DNA of 64,000 nt, from NCBI GenBank assembly GCA_002311665.1, contig DBYX01000008.1:23780-87779 (forward strand), read 5' to 3'. Under the pieces are notes generated by a model. The model ran no database searches and was not told the origin of the DNA. It saw only the letters and a list, made by a program, of their open reading frames with translations. A program made the translations under genes and the position numbers. Positions 50,502 through 58,908 of this stretch are shown here, one piece after another. This DNA comes from Lachnoclostridium sp. UBA1175. Lineage in GTDB: Bacteria; Bacillota; Clostridia; Lachnospirales; Lachnospiraceae. Position 1 is the first letter of the stretch, and every line of letters begins with the position of its first letter.

Positions 50502-51509
50502 TTACGAAAGCTTCCTCACCTCGTAAAATTCATCGTACAGCTCCGTCACCCTGCGCCCGTCGATCTTCATCTTCCCGCACAGATCCGCAAAATCCCGGTA
50601 GAACCGGCCATCGCACTCGATCGCCGCCCCGCGAACGCTCTCGTACTGCGACGCACCTGTTCCGGCGCTGCCGGTTTCCGCGGCGGTTGTCCCGGCCGTA
50701 CCGGTTTCCGCGGCGGTTGTTCCGGCCGCGCCGCCGTTCGCGAAGTCCGCGTTCACGTCGAGCACGAGACTCTTCCCCGCGCGCGTTATGCCGTAGCGCC
50801 CCGGCGTCCGCGTCAGGTGGAAGAGGTCGTAGAAATCCGCCTCATCCTCGTCGAACGGCGTCAGCTCGTACAACAGCCGCACGATCCGACCCATCACCTC
50901 GATGTGCCCCCAGAAAGCGTCGTAGGACAGCCGCTCCGCGAGAAATGCTTTCGCTCGCCGCAGCAGCGCCACCGCCACCGCCGACTCGCCCTGCTCCGCG
51001 CGGATGCCCGCCAGGCGATACGCGATCTCCGGGTACGGCTCGCTAAGCCGCCTCGCGCTCTTCACCAGCCCGTACGCCTCCTCGATCATCTTGCGGTACC
51101 GCGCCTCGTCCTTCTCCACGAAGCACCCGAACCGGTACATATCGGCAAGCTTGTAGCGGCACCACAGGCTCCCCTCGTTGCCGAACCGGTCGGGCTCCGC
51201 CCCCTTGGTGAAGCACTCGAACGCCTTCCGGTAATCCTTCACGCCGTTCTGCCCGAAATAATACATATACCCGAGCTCCTCGAACGCCGGCCCGAACCCG
51301 CACTCCGCCGCCATCGTCAAATATTTCTCCTCGAGGTCGAACCGCTTCCGGTCGCAATAGAACCACGCCAGCTCGGCCATATACTTCGGCTCCCCCGTCG
51401 ACTCGATCAGCATCGCCATCGCCTCCGTGTACGCAAACTCCTCGTCGGCCGACGGCACCGACAGCTCGTGAAAATCGTCCCTGATCGCCAGCGCATCCTT
51501 GAATTTCAT
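50502..51509 (-). CDS. Sel1/TPR-like repeat protein
   Basis: A 335-residue protein with Sel1-type helical repeats (about 40-200), for example AAECGFGPAFEELGYMYYFGQNGVKDYRKAFECF and YKLADMYRFGCFVEKDEARYRKM in abbreviated form. An Ala/Gly/Thr-rich low-complexity linker (AAGTTAAETGTAGTTAAETG) contains a nearly perfect tandem repeat at DNA level (about 50670-50725), and an unrecognised C-terminal segment follows. Sel1 repeats bind other proteins. The start at 51509 has GGAGG eight bases upstream. First gene of the set with the J-domain and HIRAN genes. Confidence 0.7.
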   Translation of the reverse strand: MKFKDALAIRDDFHELSVPSADEEFAYTEAMAMLIESTGEPKYMAELAWFYCDRKRFDLEEKYLTMAAECGFGPAFEELGYMYYFGQNGVKDYRKAFECFTKGAEPDRFGNEGSLWCRYKLADMYRFGCFVEKDEARYRKMIEEAYGLVKSARRLSEPYPEIAYRLAGIRAEQGESAVAVALLRRAKAFLAERLSYDAFWGHIEVMGRIVRLLYELTPFDEDEADFYDLFHLTRTPGRYGITRAGKSLVLDVNADFANGGAAGTTAAETGTAGTTAAETGSAGTGASQYESVRGAAIECDGRFYRDFADLCGKMKIDGRRVTELYDEFYEVRKLS

Positions 51510-51596
51510 AGCATTTTCCTCCCTTTCCCGGGCCATCTCTCCCGTCCTCTGCCCCAAGGATACTCTCGAATGTGTACAATAAAAACGCCGCAAATA

Positions 51597-51655
51597 AAGG
51601 CGCGCCCCGGCGATCGGCCCGGAAACCCGGAGCTCATCACCGAAAGACGCGCCTT
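51597..51655 (-). terminator. Terminator after the Cys-rich secreted protein gene
   Basis: AAGGCGCG (51597-51604) pairs with CGCGCCTT (51648-51655); the inner part can pair further (GCTCCGGG with CCGGGCC-like segments). On the minus strand it is followed by TATTT. It separates the secreted protein gene from the Sel1 gene. Confidence 0.6.
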
Positions 51656-51716
51656 GACGGCCCTCGGCCGCCGGCTATAGCAGCCGCGGCAGCCTCAGAA
51701 TGTGTTGTGGGTCAAA

Positions 51717-54700
51717 TTATTTCTTGAATTTGATATCCATAATGGTCGAGAATGTCGTCTTGCCTCCTCTGCCATAGAAGAATTCTTCGTAGCAGATGTA
51801 CATTTTCCGACCCCAGGTCGATACCTCAAGGAAGTGCTTGTCAGGGCAAGCCGGGTTCTCATACACACCCGTTACAACCCAGTAATGCTCGTCTGCCCAT
51901 CCGCCTTGCGTGAGAGTATTCCCGTTCTGATAGTAGAAGCGCAATCTTGCTCCATCTTCTCGATACAGCGCCATTATGACAGGAATGTCCTGTTTCAGAA
52001 TACTCTTGATCTTATTGTAGCAAGCATACATATCGAGTGTGCTAGCTACTGCATCCTCAACATCCCACCATATAGCATTGCAACCTCTGCTACTCAGCTT
52101 ATTCTGAAGGAATTTGCATATGCTCACGATACCATCGCCGTGCGACCAGTTCCTTTCAATCCAATCTTGCGTACTTCCGGTCATTCGGAGATACTCTTTG
52201 AGCAATTCCTGTACGGAATCTACCGTGAAAATATGGTTGTTACCGCTCAAGTAGAGGTATGTATTGACCGCTGCATAGATTCCGCAGGAGCCTTCTATGA
52301 ATTTTTGATATTCAGCTCCATAGTATTCCTTGATCAATCGTGATGTCGCTCCATCGTCCCCGAACAAATTGTCAATAGCTGCAAACAACTCAGTAAAAGT
52401 GACTTTTTCAATATTGTTGACGACGATTTCTCCGAGCTGATAGGTGTCCGGGTATTTTTCTGTCAGAAAACTCATCAATTGATTGTATTTGAGTGGCATG
52501 AGGTGATGGAACAGATAATCCTTTAATCCGTTATTTGCACGGAGCTCATCTCTGACAGTATCTTCCATAAACGGATATCGGGTTATAAACATCTCCCACG
52601 CCAGATCTGCACTATGATACTCAGCATAATGATAGTTTGCCTTATCGCCAAAGAAACCCTGATTGAAGCCATAATCGTTGGAATCACCCGGTGTTTCGGA
52701 TGCGATGAAAGATTCGTCTTTCAATCCGGTCACCTGCGTATAACCTGTAAAATCATGGGTTCTTTTTTTATCATCATCCCTGCGTGTTGTGCCATAAAAC
52801 TCAATGTTTTTCAGGACGATATAGGCTTCCCCGTCATTCCAGGTAAGGCTCCCTGTTACCGAATCTGCATGCCAGACTATCCTATCTTTACCGGGAATGC
52901 AGTATTTTCCTTCCGGCATATTAATCTCCGTGTCGTACGCATAATACTTTTCCTCGGTATAATACTTCACTTCATTTTTCGTGGTCGTATCAGGATCCGG
53001 GAAGTGGAACACAATCTTGCAATCCGCCATCTTTTCCCAAATTGCGTACAATGTAACATTTCCGGTTAGAGTAATTTCCCTGCCGGGGCCATACTTCACC
53101 GTGGTACTGTTTTTTGAAGTAGTCCAGCCTTTGAAACGATATCCGACCTTTCTGGGGCTTTCTGTATTGATCTGAACCGTTGTACCGTGCTTATAGGTTT
53201 TCTCCTCGAACTTCTTCGAATCGGTGACCTTTCCGCCGTTCAATACATACTTTACTTTGTACTTTTTGGGCACCCATACGGCATACAATAAGATATCCTC
53301 ATCCCACTCGTACGACCCGCCAATACTCCAAGTCGCTACTGTAGCATCGGATTTACGAGACCATCCGATGAAGTCATATCCCGTTTTCTGGAGTTCCATA
53401 TCTGACAATGTCAGAGGCACGCCGGGCTGCTTGTACTGCGTTGCAGGCGCTTCGGAGCCACCGTTTGCATTGTATTCAACGCGATATCCATACTGCTCCC
53501 AGATTGCATAAAGATTAAGCTTAGCATTCTTTGTATAGGTATCCCCGGGCTGATAGTTCACATCGGTTTTGTTCGTGCTCCAACCCTTAAAGATATATCC
53601 CTCACGTGTCGGTTTCTTAGAGGACAGTTTGATGCTGACACCGGCAGTTTTAGTCTGATTCGCCGGTATGCTTGCAGAGTTCCCGCCATTTGCGTTGTAG
53701 GAAATGAGATACAGATTTCTCGTCTTCTCCACCGCATCGCAGTAAGAGCACATATAACTTTCGACACCGACAGCATTTTTCGTAGGCTGCGTTGTAACAA
53801 CCCAACGATAGGTGTGAGCGGTCGGCGGAATGTTGGCTTCCTTCTTGGTCGCCTTGCAACCGTCGTTGCTGCATCGGTAGTACGTATAACCCCACGCAAT
53901 GCAGTTTCCGGGCTCTGTATGATCCTCCACCCAGTTGTGTTTGCCCGTTGCCGGTATATCACGTCCGTTCGTGGAATGCTGCTCGCATGCGCATTTGTAC
54001 TCTTCCTTACCTCCGTAGTAGCAGGTAGGTTCTTGCACAACTACCCAGTGGGTTCCGACATGGCCGGTCGCCTTCTGGTCAATCTTACCGCATCGTGTAC
54101 ACTTCTTGTCCTCCGTGCAGGTCGCTGCGTTTCGGTTCCAGTTATGCCCGAGAGCTCCCTGAATTACGTAACCGCAGGAAGTGCACCGGCGATCCTGTGT
54201 ACAGGTCGCTGTCGGTATGTCGAAGTGATGACCGTAGCAAGGAATCGTTTCTGTCTGGCCCACATAGCCGCAGGTAGCGCATCGATTCACCTTCTGTCCG
54301 TTGGTCGTGCAGGTCGCCGGTGTGGTGCATACCCACTGCATCGCGTGCCCCTTTGCAGGCTCGGCAACCACACCGCATCTGGTGCAGGATTTGGACGCCG
54401 TGCAGGTCGCGGAACTTCTGTTCCAGCTGTGCCCGAGAGCTCCCTGGATCACGTATCCGCAATATATGCATTTCCGCGCGGCTGTACAGGTCGGCGAAGA
54501 TCTGTCGTAAGTGTGCGGCGTCCTCGGGATCGTCTGTGAGTTGATGCAGGAACCGCAAGCACACTCATAGTTTCTGTACCCCTCGGAAGTGCAGCTTGCC
54601 GCCTTCTTGACGACCCACCGGTACGAGTGCGTGTGCGCCTTCGCCTCCGCAGGCTTGACGGCGTACAGGACACCGCCGGCCAGGAGCGCGATCAGCGCCA

Positions 54701-54743
54701 GAGCAATGACAATGTTGCGACTGAAAAACTTTTGTTTTTTCAC
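51717..54743 (-). CDS. Secreted Cys-rich repeat protein with InlB-type repeats and a papain-like C-terminal domain
   Basis: A 1008-residue exported protein. It begins with a signal peptide (MKKQKFFSRN, hydrophobic core, cleavage after AEAKA). Next are about nine modules each opening with His and holding a CT-x4-5-C-xx-CG pattern (residues about 35-345), then three InlB/Flg_new-type repeats (ISYNANGG, VEYNANGG, VKYVLNGG starts), a spacer, and a C-terminal domain (about 790-1008) with EGSCGIYAAVNTYLY and, 150 residues later, DEHYWVVTGVY, matching the Cys and His of a papain-like/C39-like peptidase. It may be an active extracellular protease or an amidase; inference. Start: GTG at 54743 with GGGGG ten bases upstream; the frame is open farther without a signal peptide at its beginning. 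Confidence 0.7.
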   Translation of the reverse strand: MKKQKFFSRNIVIALALIALLAGGVLYAVKPAEAKAHTHSYRWVVKKAASCTSEGYRNYECACGSCINSQTIPRTPHTYDRSSPTCTAARKCIYCGYVIQGALGHSWNRSSATCTASKSCTRCGVVAEPAKGHAMQWVCTTPATCTTNGQKVNRCATCGYVGQTETIPCYGHHFDIPTATCTQDRRCTSCGYVIQGALGHNWNRNAATCTEDKKCTRCGKIDQKATGHVGTHWVVVQEPTCYYGGKEEYKCACEQHSTNGRDIPATGKHNWVEDHTEPGNCIAWGYTYYRCSNDGCKATKKEANIPPTAHTYRWVVTTQPTKNAVGVESYMCSYCDAVEKTRNLYLISYNANGGNSASIPANQTKTAGVSIKLSSKKPTREGYIFKGWSTNKTDVNYQPGDTYTKNAKLNLYAIWEQYGYRVEYNANGGSEAPATQYKQPGVPLTLSDMELQKTGYDFIGWSRKSDATVATWSIGGSYEWDEDILLYAVWVPKKYKVKYVLNGGKVTDSKKFEEKTYKHGTTVQINTESPRKVGYRFKGWTTSKNSTTVKYGPGREITLTGNVTLYAIWEKMADCKIVFHFPDPDTTTKNEVKYYTEEKYYAYDTEINMPEGKYCIPGKDRIVWHADSVTGSLTWNDGEAYIVLKNIEFYGTTRRDDDKKRTHDFTGYTQVTGLKDESFIASETPGDSNDYGFNQGFFGDKANYHYAEYHSADLAWEMFITRYPFMEDTVRDELRANNGLKDYLFHHLMPLKYNQLMSFLTEKYPDTYQLGEIVVNNIEKVTFTELFAAIDNLFGDDGATSRLIKEYYGAEYQKFIEGSCGIYAAVNTYLYLSGNNHIFTVDSVQELLKEYLRMTGSTQDWIERNWSHGDGIVSICKFLQNKLSSRGCNAIWWDVEDAVASTLDMYACYNKIKSILKQDIPVIMALYREDGARLRFYYQNGNTLTQGGWADEHYWVVTGVYENPACPDKHFLEVSTWGRKMYICYEEFFYGRGGKTTFSTIMDIKFKK

Positions 54744-55165
54744 TTTAATATAACCCCCTTTTTGATTGTTTGACGACTGCGTGGTTCTGAACTCCCCAAA
54801 CCTCCTTTCCTCCGTATTCACGCCCGTCGTCGGTGTTTGTTGTTGGGTAAAACCCATTTACATTATATGTTCCGCCAAACGAGTTGTAAAGATTATTTAC
54901 TATGCATTGCATTTTCATACGCGGAAAATGGCATTTTCCGCATCATTTTTTAGCACTTTACCACGCTACAATGACAGAATATCCGTCAGAAATGAATTTT
55001 TACAAAATCTTTTGGAAGGGGTGGAATAGTGCCTTTTTTATGTATATTTTCTCCGGCACTGCCGGGTCCTCCGTTCGACAGCAAATCTCGTTATATGAGA
55101 AAAGCAGCCCCACGGCCGCTGCCTTTATTTTCCGATTCGTCCATCTCGATTCGACCAATTCGCTC
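54744..55165. other. AT-rich intergenic stretch with a palindrome
   Basis: No gene is supported here. It holds the leader of the secreted protein gene on the minus strand and a perfect palindrome GCGGAAAATG-G-CATTTTCCGC (54921-54941), followed on the plus strand by six T (54945-54950), which could be a small terminator. The palindrome is built from two opposed copies of the octamer GGAAAATG that is frequent in the backbone of this window. Confidence 0.45.
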
Positions 55166-55194
55166 TTGCTTTCTCATGTGGCGTATAGTATCAT
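55166..55194 (+). promoter_or_regulatory. Candidate promoter of the c-di-GMP riboswitch
   Basis: TTGCTT (55166-55171) and TATCAT (55189-55194) are spaced by 17 bases and would start transcription near 55200, just upstream of the aptamer. A TATAGT at 55184 is an alternative -10 box. Confidence 0.4.
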
Positions 55195-55224
55195 ATAACA
55201 AGGTATTTTAATTACCGTTTCTCG

Positions 55225-55318
55225 GGGAAGCACTGACGGGGCAAATCTGCGAAAACGCAGAGACGCAAAGCTTGAAGTCTAACGCGGTGATGGGATGGAC
55301 GAGAACCTTATCGGCGCT
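55225..55318 (+). promoter_or_regulatory. c-di-GMP-I (GEMM) riboswitch aptamer
   Basis: The conserved core is present: GGGGCAAAT (55238-55246), a stem-loop TCTGCG-AAAA-CGCAGA (55246-55261), then GACGCAAAGC (55262-55271), followed by a second arm (P2) with TAAC and GGGATGG. The base two before GCAAA is G, as in c-di-GMP sensors, not A as in the 3',3'-cGAMP variant. An intrinsic terminator follows at 55329, so ligand binding probably decides between readthrough and stop for the two giant secreted protein genes downstream. Control of adhesins by this class is well known in clostridia. Confidence 0.85.
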
Positions 55319-55328
55319 ATGATCGTTC

Positions 55329-55363
55329 GGCTGCAATAATTTCGGATTATTGCGGCCTTTTTT
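55329..55363 (+). terminator. Intrinsic terminator, expression platform of the riboswitch
   Basis: GGCTGCAATAAT (55329-55340) pairs with ATTATTGCGGCC (55346-55357) with one mismatch over a TTCGG loop, followed by six T. It lies directly behind the GEMM aptamer and 61 bases before the start of the secreted protein gene. Confidence 0.85.
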
Positions 55364-55423
55364 GTTGGTCTTCGCCCGTGAGAAGGTAATCATTTGCCGA
55401 ATAAAACAAAGGAGAATGGTGGC

Positions 55424-58400
55424 ATGAAGAGGTTTATCAGCATTCGCAACGTAGTACGGCTGTTGTGTGCTCTGACTCTGGCGGTCCTTCTGATCAGCCC
55501 GAAGACGGCGCACGCGGGCTCCGCAACGATCAATCAGGGGGAGACCAAGCCGTACACCGCCAATTCCGGCGGTGAAACCATCAATGTAACCCTGAACAAC
55601 GCATACACGAGCGTGCAGTTGCAGGGAAAGGAGATGTGGATCGATTGCGAAAAGGCGGGTTCCAAGTTCACCCTGACGGTGAAGAAGAACGCAACCGGAA
55701 ACGCGCGCAAGTGCGACGTTGTGTTCCGCGACGGGTCCAAATTGTGGACTCTGCGCATCACGCAGAACCCTGTAGTAGTGTATGTGAGTTTCAATGTCAA
55801 CGGCGGAAGCGGCAGCATAGGAAGCAAAACATACACGGTTTCGAAAACCTACGGCAGTCTCCCGGCAGGACCGACCCCGCCCAAGGGACACTCATTTGAC
55901 GGATGGTACACCGCGAAATCAGGCGGTTCGAAGATCACTGCATCCTCGACTGTATCCGCGTCCTACACGACGCTGTACGCGCACTACAGTGCCAAGAAAT
56001 ATACTGTAACCTTCAACAGCAACGGCGGTTCCTCCGTCTCGTCGCAGAAGGTAACGTATGGCAACACGTACGGCTCGCTCCCGACGCCCAAGAGAACGAA
56101 CTACATTTTCGTCGGCTGGTACACGGCGAAGAGCGGCGGTACCAAGATCACATCCTCTTCAAAGCACACGACCGCGTCGGACATCACGCTGTACGCGCAC
56201 TGGGATAACTCCATCCTTGTCAAATTCGACAACAACGGCGGCTACGGCAACGTTCCGAGCGAGACCTACTATCTCGGCAAGACATACGGGCACCTTCCTG
56301 CCGGGTCCACCCCGCCCTCGGGAAGTTACAAATTCGAAGGATGGTACACGGCAAGCAGCGGTGGAACCAAGATCACTGTGGACACCTCTGTTTCGGCTTC
56401 GTACACCACCCTGTACGCGCACTATGTAGCGAAAGAACTGACCGTTACGTTCGACAGCAATGGTGGTTCGGCCGCTTCCTCCAAAAAAGTTACCTGTCAA
56501 GGCACCTACGGCTCGCTTCCGACGACCTCGTGGAAGGGCCACACCTTCCTCGGCTGGTACACGGCCAGTTCCGGCGGGACCAAAGTGACTTCAAGCACAA
56601 CAGTAACCAACACGGTGGATCACAAACTATATGCGCATTGGAGGGCCGACACCTACAAAGTATCCTTCAACACCGACGGCGGATCGTCCGTCTCGGCGAT
56701 TACGGTTACCTACGGTCAAAAATACGGTACTCTGCCGACGACCAAGAAGGATGGTTACACGTTCCTGGGCTGGTACACGGCGAAGTCCGGCGGCTCCAAG
56801 GTGACTGCATCCACCGTTGTGACCAAGACCGCCGACCACACGCTCTACGCGCGCTGGCAGGGCAATCCGATCACAGTCCAGTTCAACAACAACGGCGGCT
56901 ACGGCAATGTTCCGAGTCAGACCTACACTATCGGTGATCAATACGGTTCGCTTCCTGCAGGCTCCACGCCTCCCAACGGTGGATACAAGTTCGACGGATG
57001 GTACACGGCGAGTATCGGCGGCATCAAGATCACTGTAGACACGATCGTGTCCAAGTCTTACACGACGCTGTATGCCCAATATACAGCTCGCGAATTTACC
57101 GTAACCTTCGATAGCTGCGGCGGCTCCAAAACCACGTCGAAGAAGGTCACCTACGACAGCGAGTACGGCTCCCTCCAGGTGACGCATAAAGACGGTTACA
57201 CCTTCAAAGGCTGGTTCACGGCCAAGACCGGCGGCACCGAGATCACGCAGCACTCGGATGTCAAGACAGCAGCCAACCACACGCTTTATGCGCAGTGGAC
57301 TCCTAAAAAATACATTGTCAAATTTGACAGCTGCGGCGGTTCTGCCGTAACTGCCAAGGAAGTGACTTTCGACAAAACATACGGCAAGCTCGATTCGACT
57401 TCGCGCACCGGCTACACCTTCAAGGGCTGGTTCACAGCCAAGACCGGTGGCTCCAAGGTAACCGCTTCCACGAAAGTCACGACCGCGTCCGACCACACCC
57501 TTTACGCGCACTGGGAGGGCATCTCCTACAAGCTTTCCTTCGACACTAAGGGCGGTAATACCCTCAACCCGATTGATGTGAAATACGGCGACCCCTACGG
57601 ATCGCTGCCGACGCCCAAGAAAGCGCACTACACATTCCAGGGTTGGTTCACGAGTTCCGGTCTTCAGGTACTGCCCTCCACGATTGTGGCAACGGCCAAT
57701 GACCACACCCTGATCGCGCATTGGCGGAAAATAGAAGCCGTCATCACTTTCGATGTCAACGGCGGTACCGGATCAATTCCCAATAAGGTTATAAAAACCG
57801 ACTCCCAATTGGGGATTCTGATCGCTCCGAAACGAACCAACTATACCTTCGTCGGCTGGTACACGGCCAAAACCGGCGGCGAGCAGGTCTATTCCATTAC
57901 AAGAATTTCGGACACCAAAGACCGAACCTTCTACGCACACTGGGTGAAGAACAGCGATTTCGTGTTTGAAGACCTTGTGGATCTCGACGGTGTCAAAAAG
58001 GATGCTTATAAGAAAGGCTGGAAGGCACATAACATATACTGTAACCCGGATCTTACACCTGCCGAGAAAAGCAACGGTTTCACGGAGTTTGTGATTGAAT
58101 TCCGCACCGACAGGAAGACCACCGGAACATATTGGGCTCTGTGCCAATGCAAAATGGATACCTCCAACCTCACCAAAAGAGGTTACCGGGTATACAGCGA
58201 CTCAGCCACACTTTATGCCGGTCTGCAATTCACAGAGGACAATCCCATGGTTGATCTTGCGCTGTGGAGAACCGCATACGAAGCAAAATACAGCAACTAC
58301 AATGTGATAAATGCAGCGACCAAGACGGTATACCCCGGTGACGATATGGGAAGTTATGACAACGAGGGCTCCGGAAGAAATTATCTGAGAAAGTTCACTT

Positions 58401-58864
58401 GGAAACCGAACACCTGGTACCGCCTGTACCTTCGGAGTTTCCGAGGGGACAACGGAAACACTTTCGTAGAGCTTCAGATTCAGGAAGTCGGAACTTCGAC
58501 ATGGAAGAAAATCGTTGTCATCGACACGAACCTCCAAGATTCCTGCTTTGTAGGAAACATGTCTCAATTCATGGAGAATTTCAGTGACAAAAAGTGTAAC
58601 GAACTCCGTACTTTCGCTTACCGAAACATTTGGGTAAAGCCGAAAGGAGGCAACTGGAAGTTCATCGATTCCGTAACTTTGAGCTCCGACAGTACATACG
58701 AGAAGTTGAAGGGCCGCGTAGGTCTCGGCCGAAACAACACAACAGTATTCGGCATTACCAGCGGCTACGGAGCAAAGGATTACTCCACATACGCAGGCCT
58801 GTCACTCAAGTGCAACGGTCTGCAGAAGACGACCTCCGAACCAATCATACCGAAGACCCATTAA
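55424..58864 (+). CDS. Giant secreted InlB-repeat protein, copy 1
   Basis: A 1146-residue secreted protein. A signal peptide (about 1-31, cleavage after AHA), a BACON-like beta domain (about 32-120, ending WTLRITQNP), then ten InlB/Flg_new-type B repeats of about 70 residues (starting with patterns such as VTFNSNGGSS, each ending near LYAHW), and a C-terminal domain of about 300 residues, possibly jelly-roll-like (YWALCQCKMDTSN, LYAGLQF, WKPNTWYRLYLRSF), tentatively like DUF3472. No LPXTG or transmembrane anchor is visible. A role as adhesin or glycan-binding protein is inference. AAAGGAG lies nine bases before the ATG. It is the first gene behind the c-di-GMP riboswitch and has a tandem paralogue after it. 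Confidence 0.75.
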   Translation: MKRFISIRNVVRLLCALTLAVLLISPKTAHAGSATINQGETKPYTANSGGETINVTLNNAYTSVQLQGKEMWIDCEKAGSKFTLTVKKNATGNARKCDVVFRDGSKLWTLRITQNPVVVYVSFNVNGGSGSIGSKTYTVSKTYGSLPAGPTPPKGHSFDGWYTAKSGGSKITASSTVSASYTTLYAHYSAKKYTVTFNSNGGSSVSSQKVTYGNTYGSLPTPKRTNYIFVGWYTAKSGGTKITSSSKHTTASDITLYAHWDNSILVKFDNNGGYGNVPSETYYLGKTYGHLPAGSTPPSGSYKFEGWYTASSGGTKITVDTSVSASYTTLYAHYVAKELTVTFDSNGGSAASSKKVTCQGTYGSLPTTSWKGHTFLGWYTASSGGTKVTSSTTVTNTVDHKLYAHWRADTYKVSFNTDGGSSVSAITVTYGQKYGTLPTTKKDGYTFLGWYTAKSGGSKVTASTVVTKTADHTLYARWQGNPITVQFNNNGGYGNVPSQTYTIGDQYGSLPAGSTPPNGGYKFDGWYTASIGGIKITVDTIVSKSYTTLYAQYTAREFTVTFDSCGGSKTTSKKVTYDSEYGSLQVTHKDGYTFKGWFTAKTGGTEITQHSDVKTAANHTLYAQWTPKKYIVKFDSCGGSAVTAKEVTFDKTYGKLDSTSRTGYTFKGWFTAKTGGSKVTASTKVTTASDHTLYAHWEGISYKLSFDTKGGNTLNPIDVKYGDPYGSLPTPKKAHYTFQGWFTSSGLQVLPSTIVATANDHTLIAHWRKIEAVITFDVNGGTGSIPNKVIKTDSQLGILIAPKRTNYTFVGWYTAKTGGEQVYSITRISDTKDRTFYAHWVKNSDFVFEDLVDLDGVKKDAYKKGWKAHNIYCNPDLTPAEKSNGFTEFVIEFRTDRKTTGTYWALCQCKMDTSNLTKRGYRVYSDSATLYAGLQFTEDNPMVDLALWRTAYEAKYSNYNVINAATKTVYPGDDMGSYDNEGSGRNYLRKFTWKPNTWYRLYLRSFRGDNGNTFVELQIQEVGTSTWKKIVVIDTNLQDSCFVGNMSQFMENFSDKKCNELRTFAYRNIWVKPKGGNWKFIDSVTLSSDSTYEKLKGRVGLGRNNTTVFGITSGYGAKDYSTYAGLSLKCNGLQKTTSEPIIPKTH

Positions 58865-58908
58865 TTTAAGTATAAATGTACAGAAAAAGAACAAAGGAGA
58901 ATGGTGGC

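Noticed and set aside
55225..55318. 3',3'-cGAMP sensing variant of the GEMM riboswitch.
   Set aside because: The position that is A in cGAMP variants is G here (GGGGCAAA), which fits c-di-GMP.
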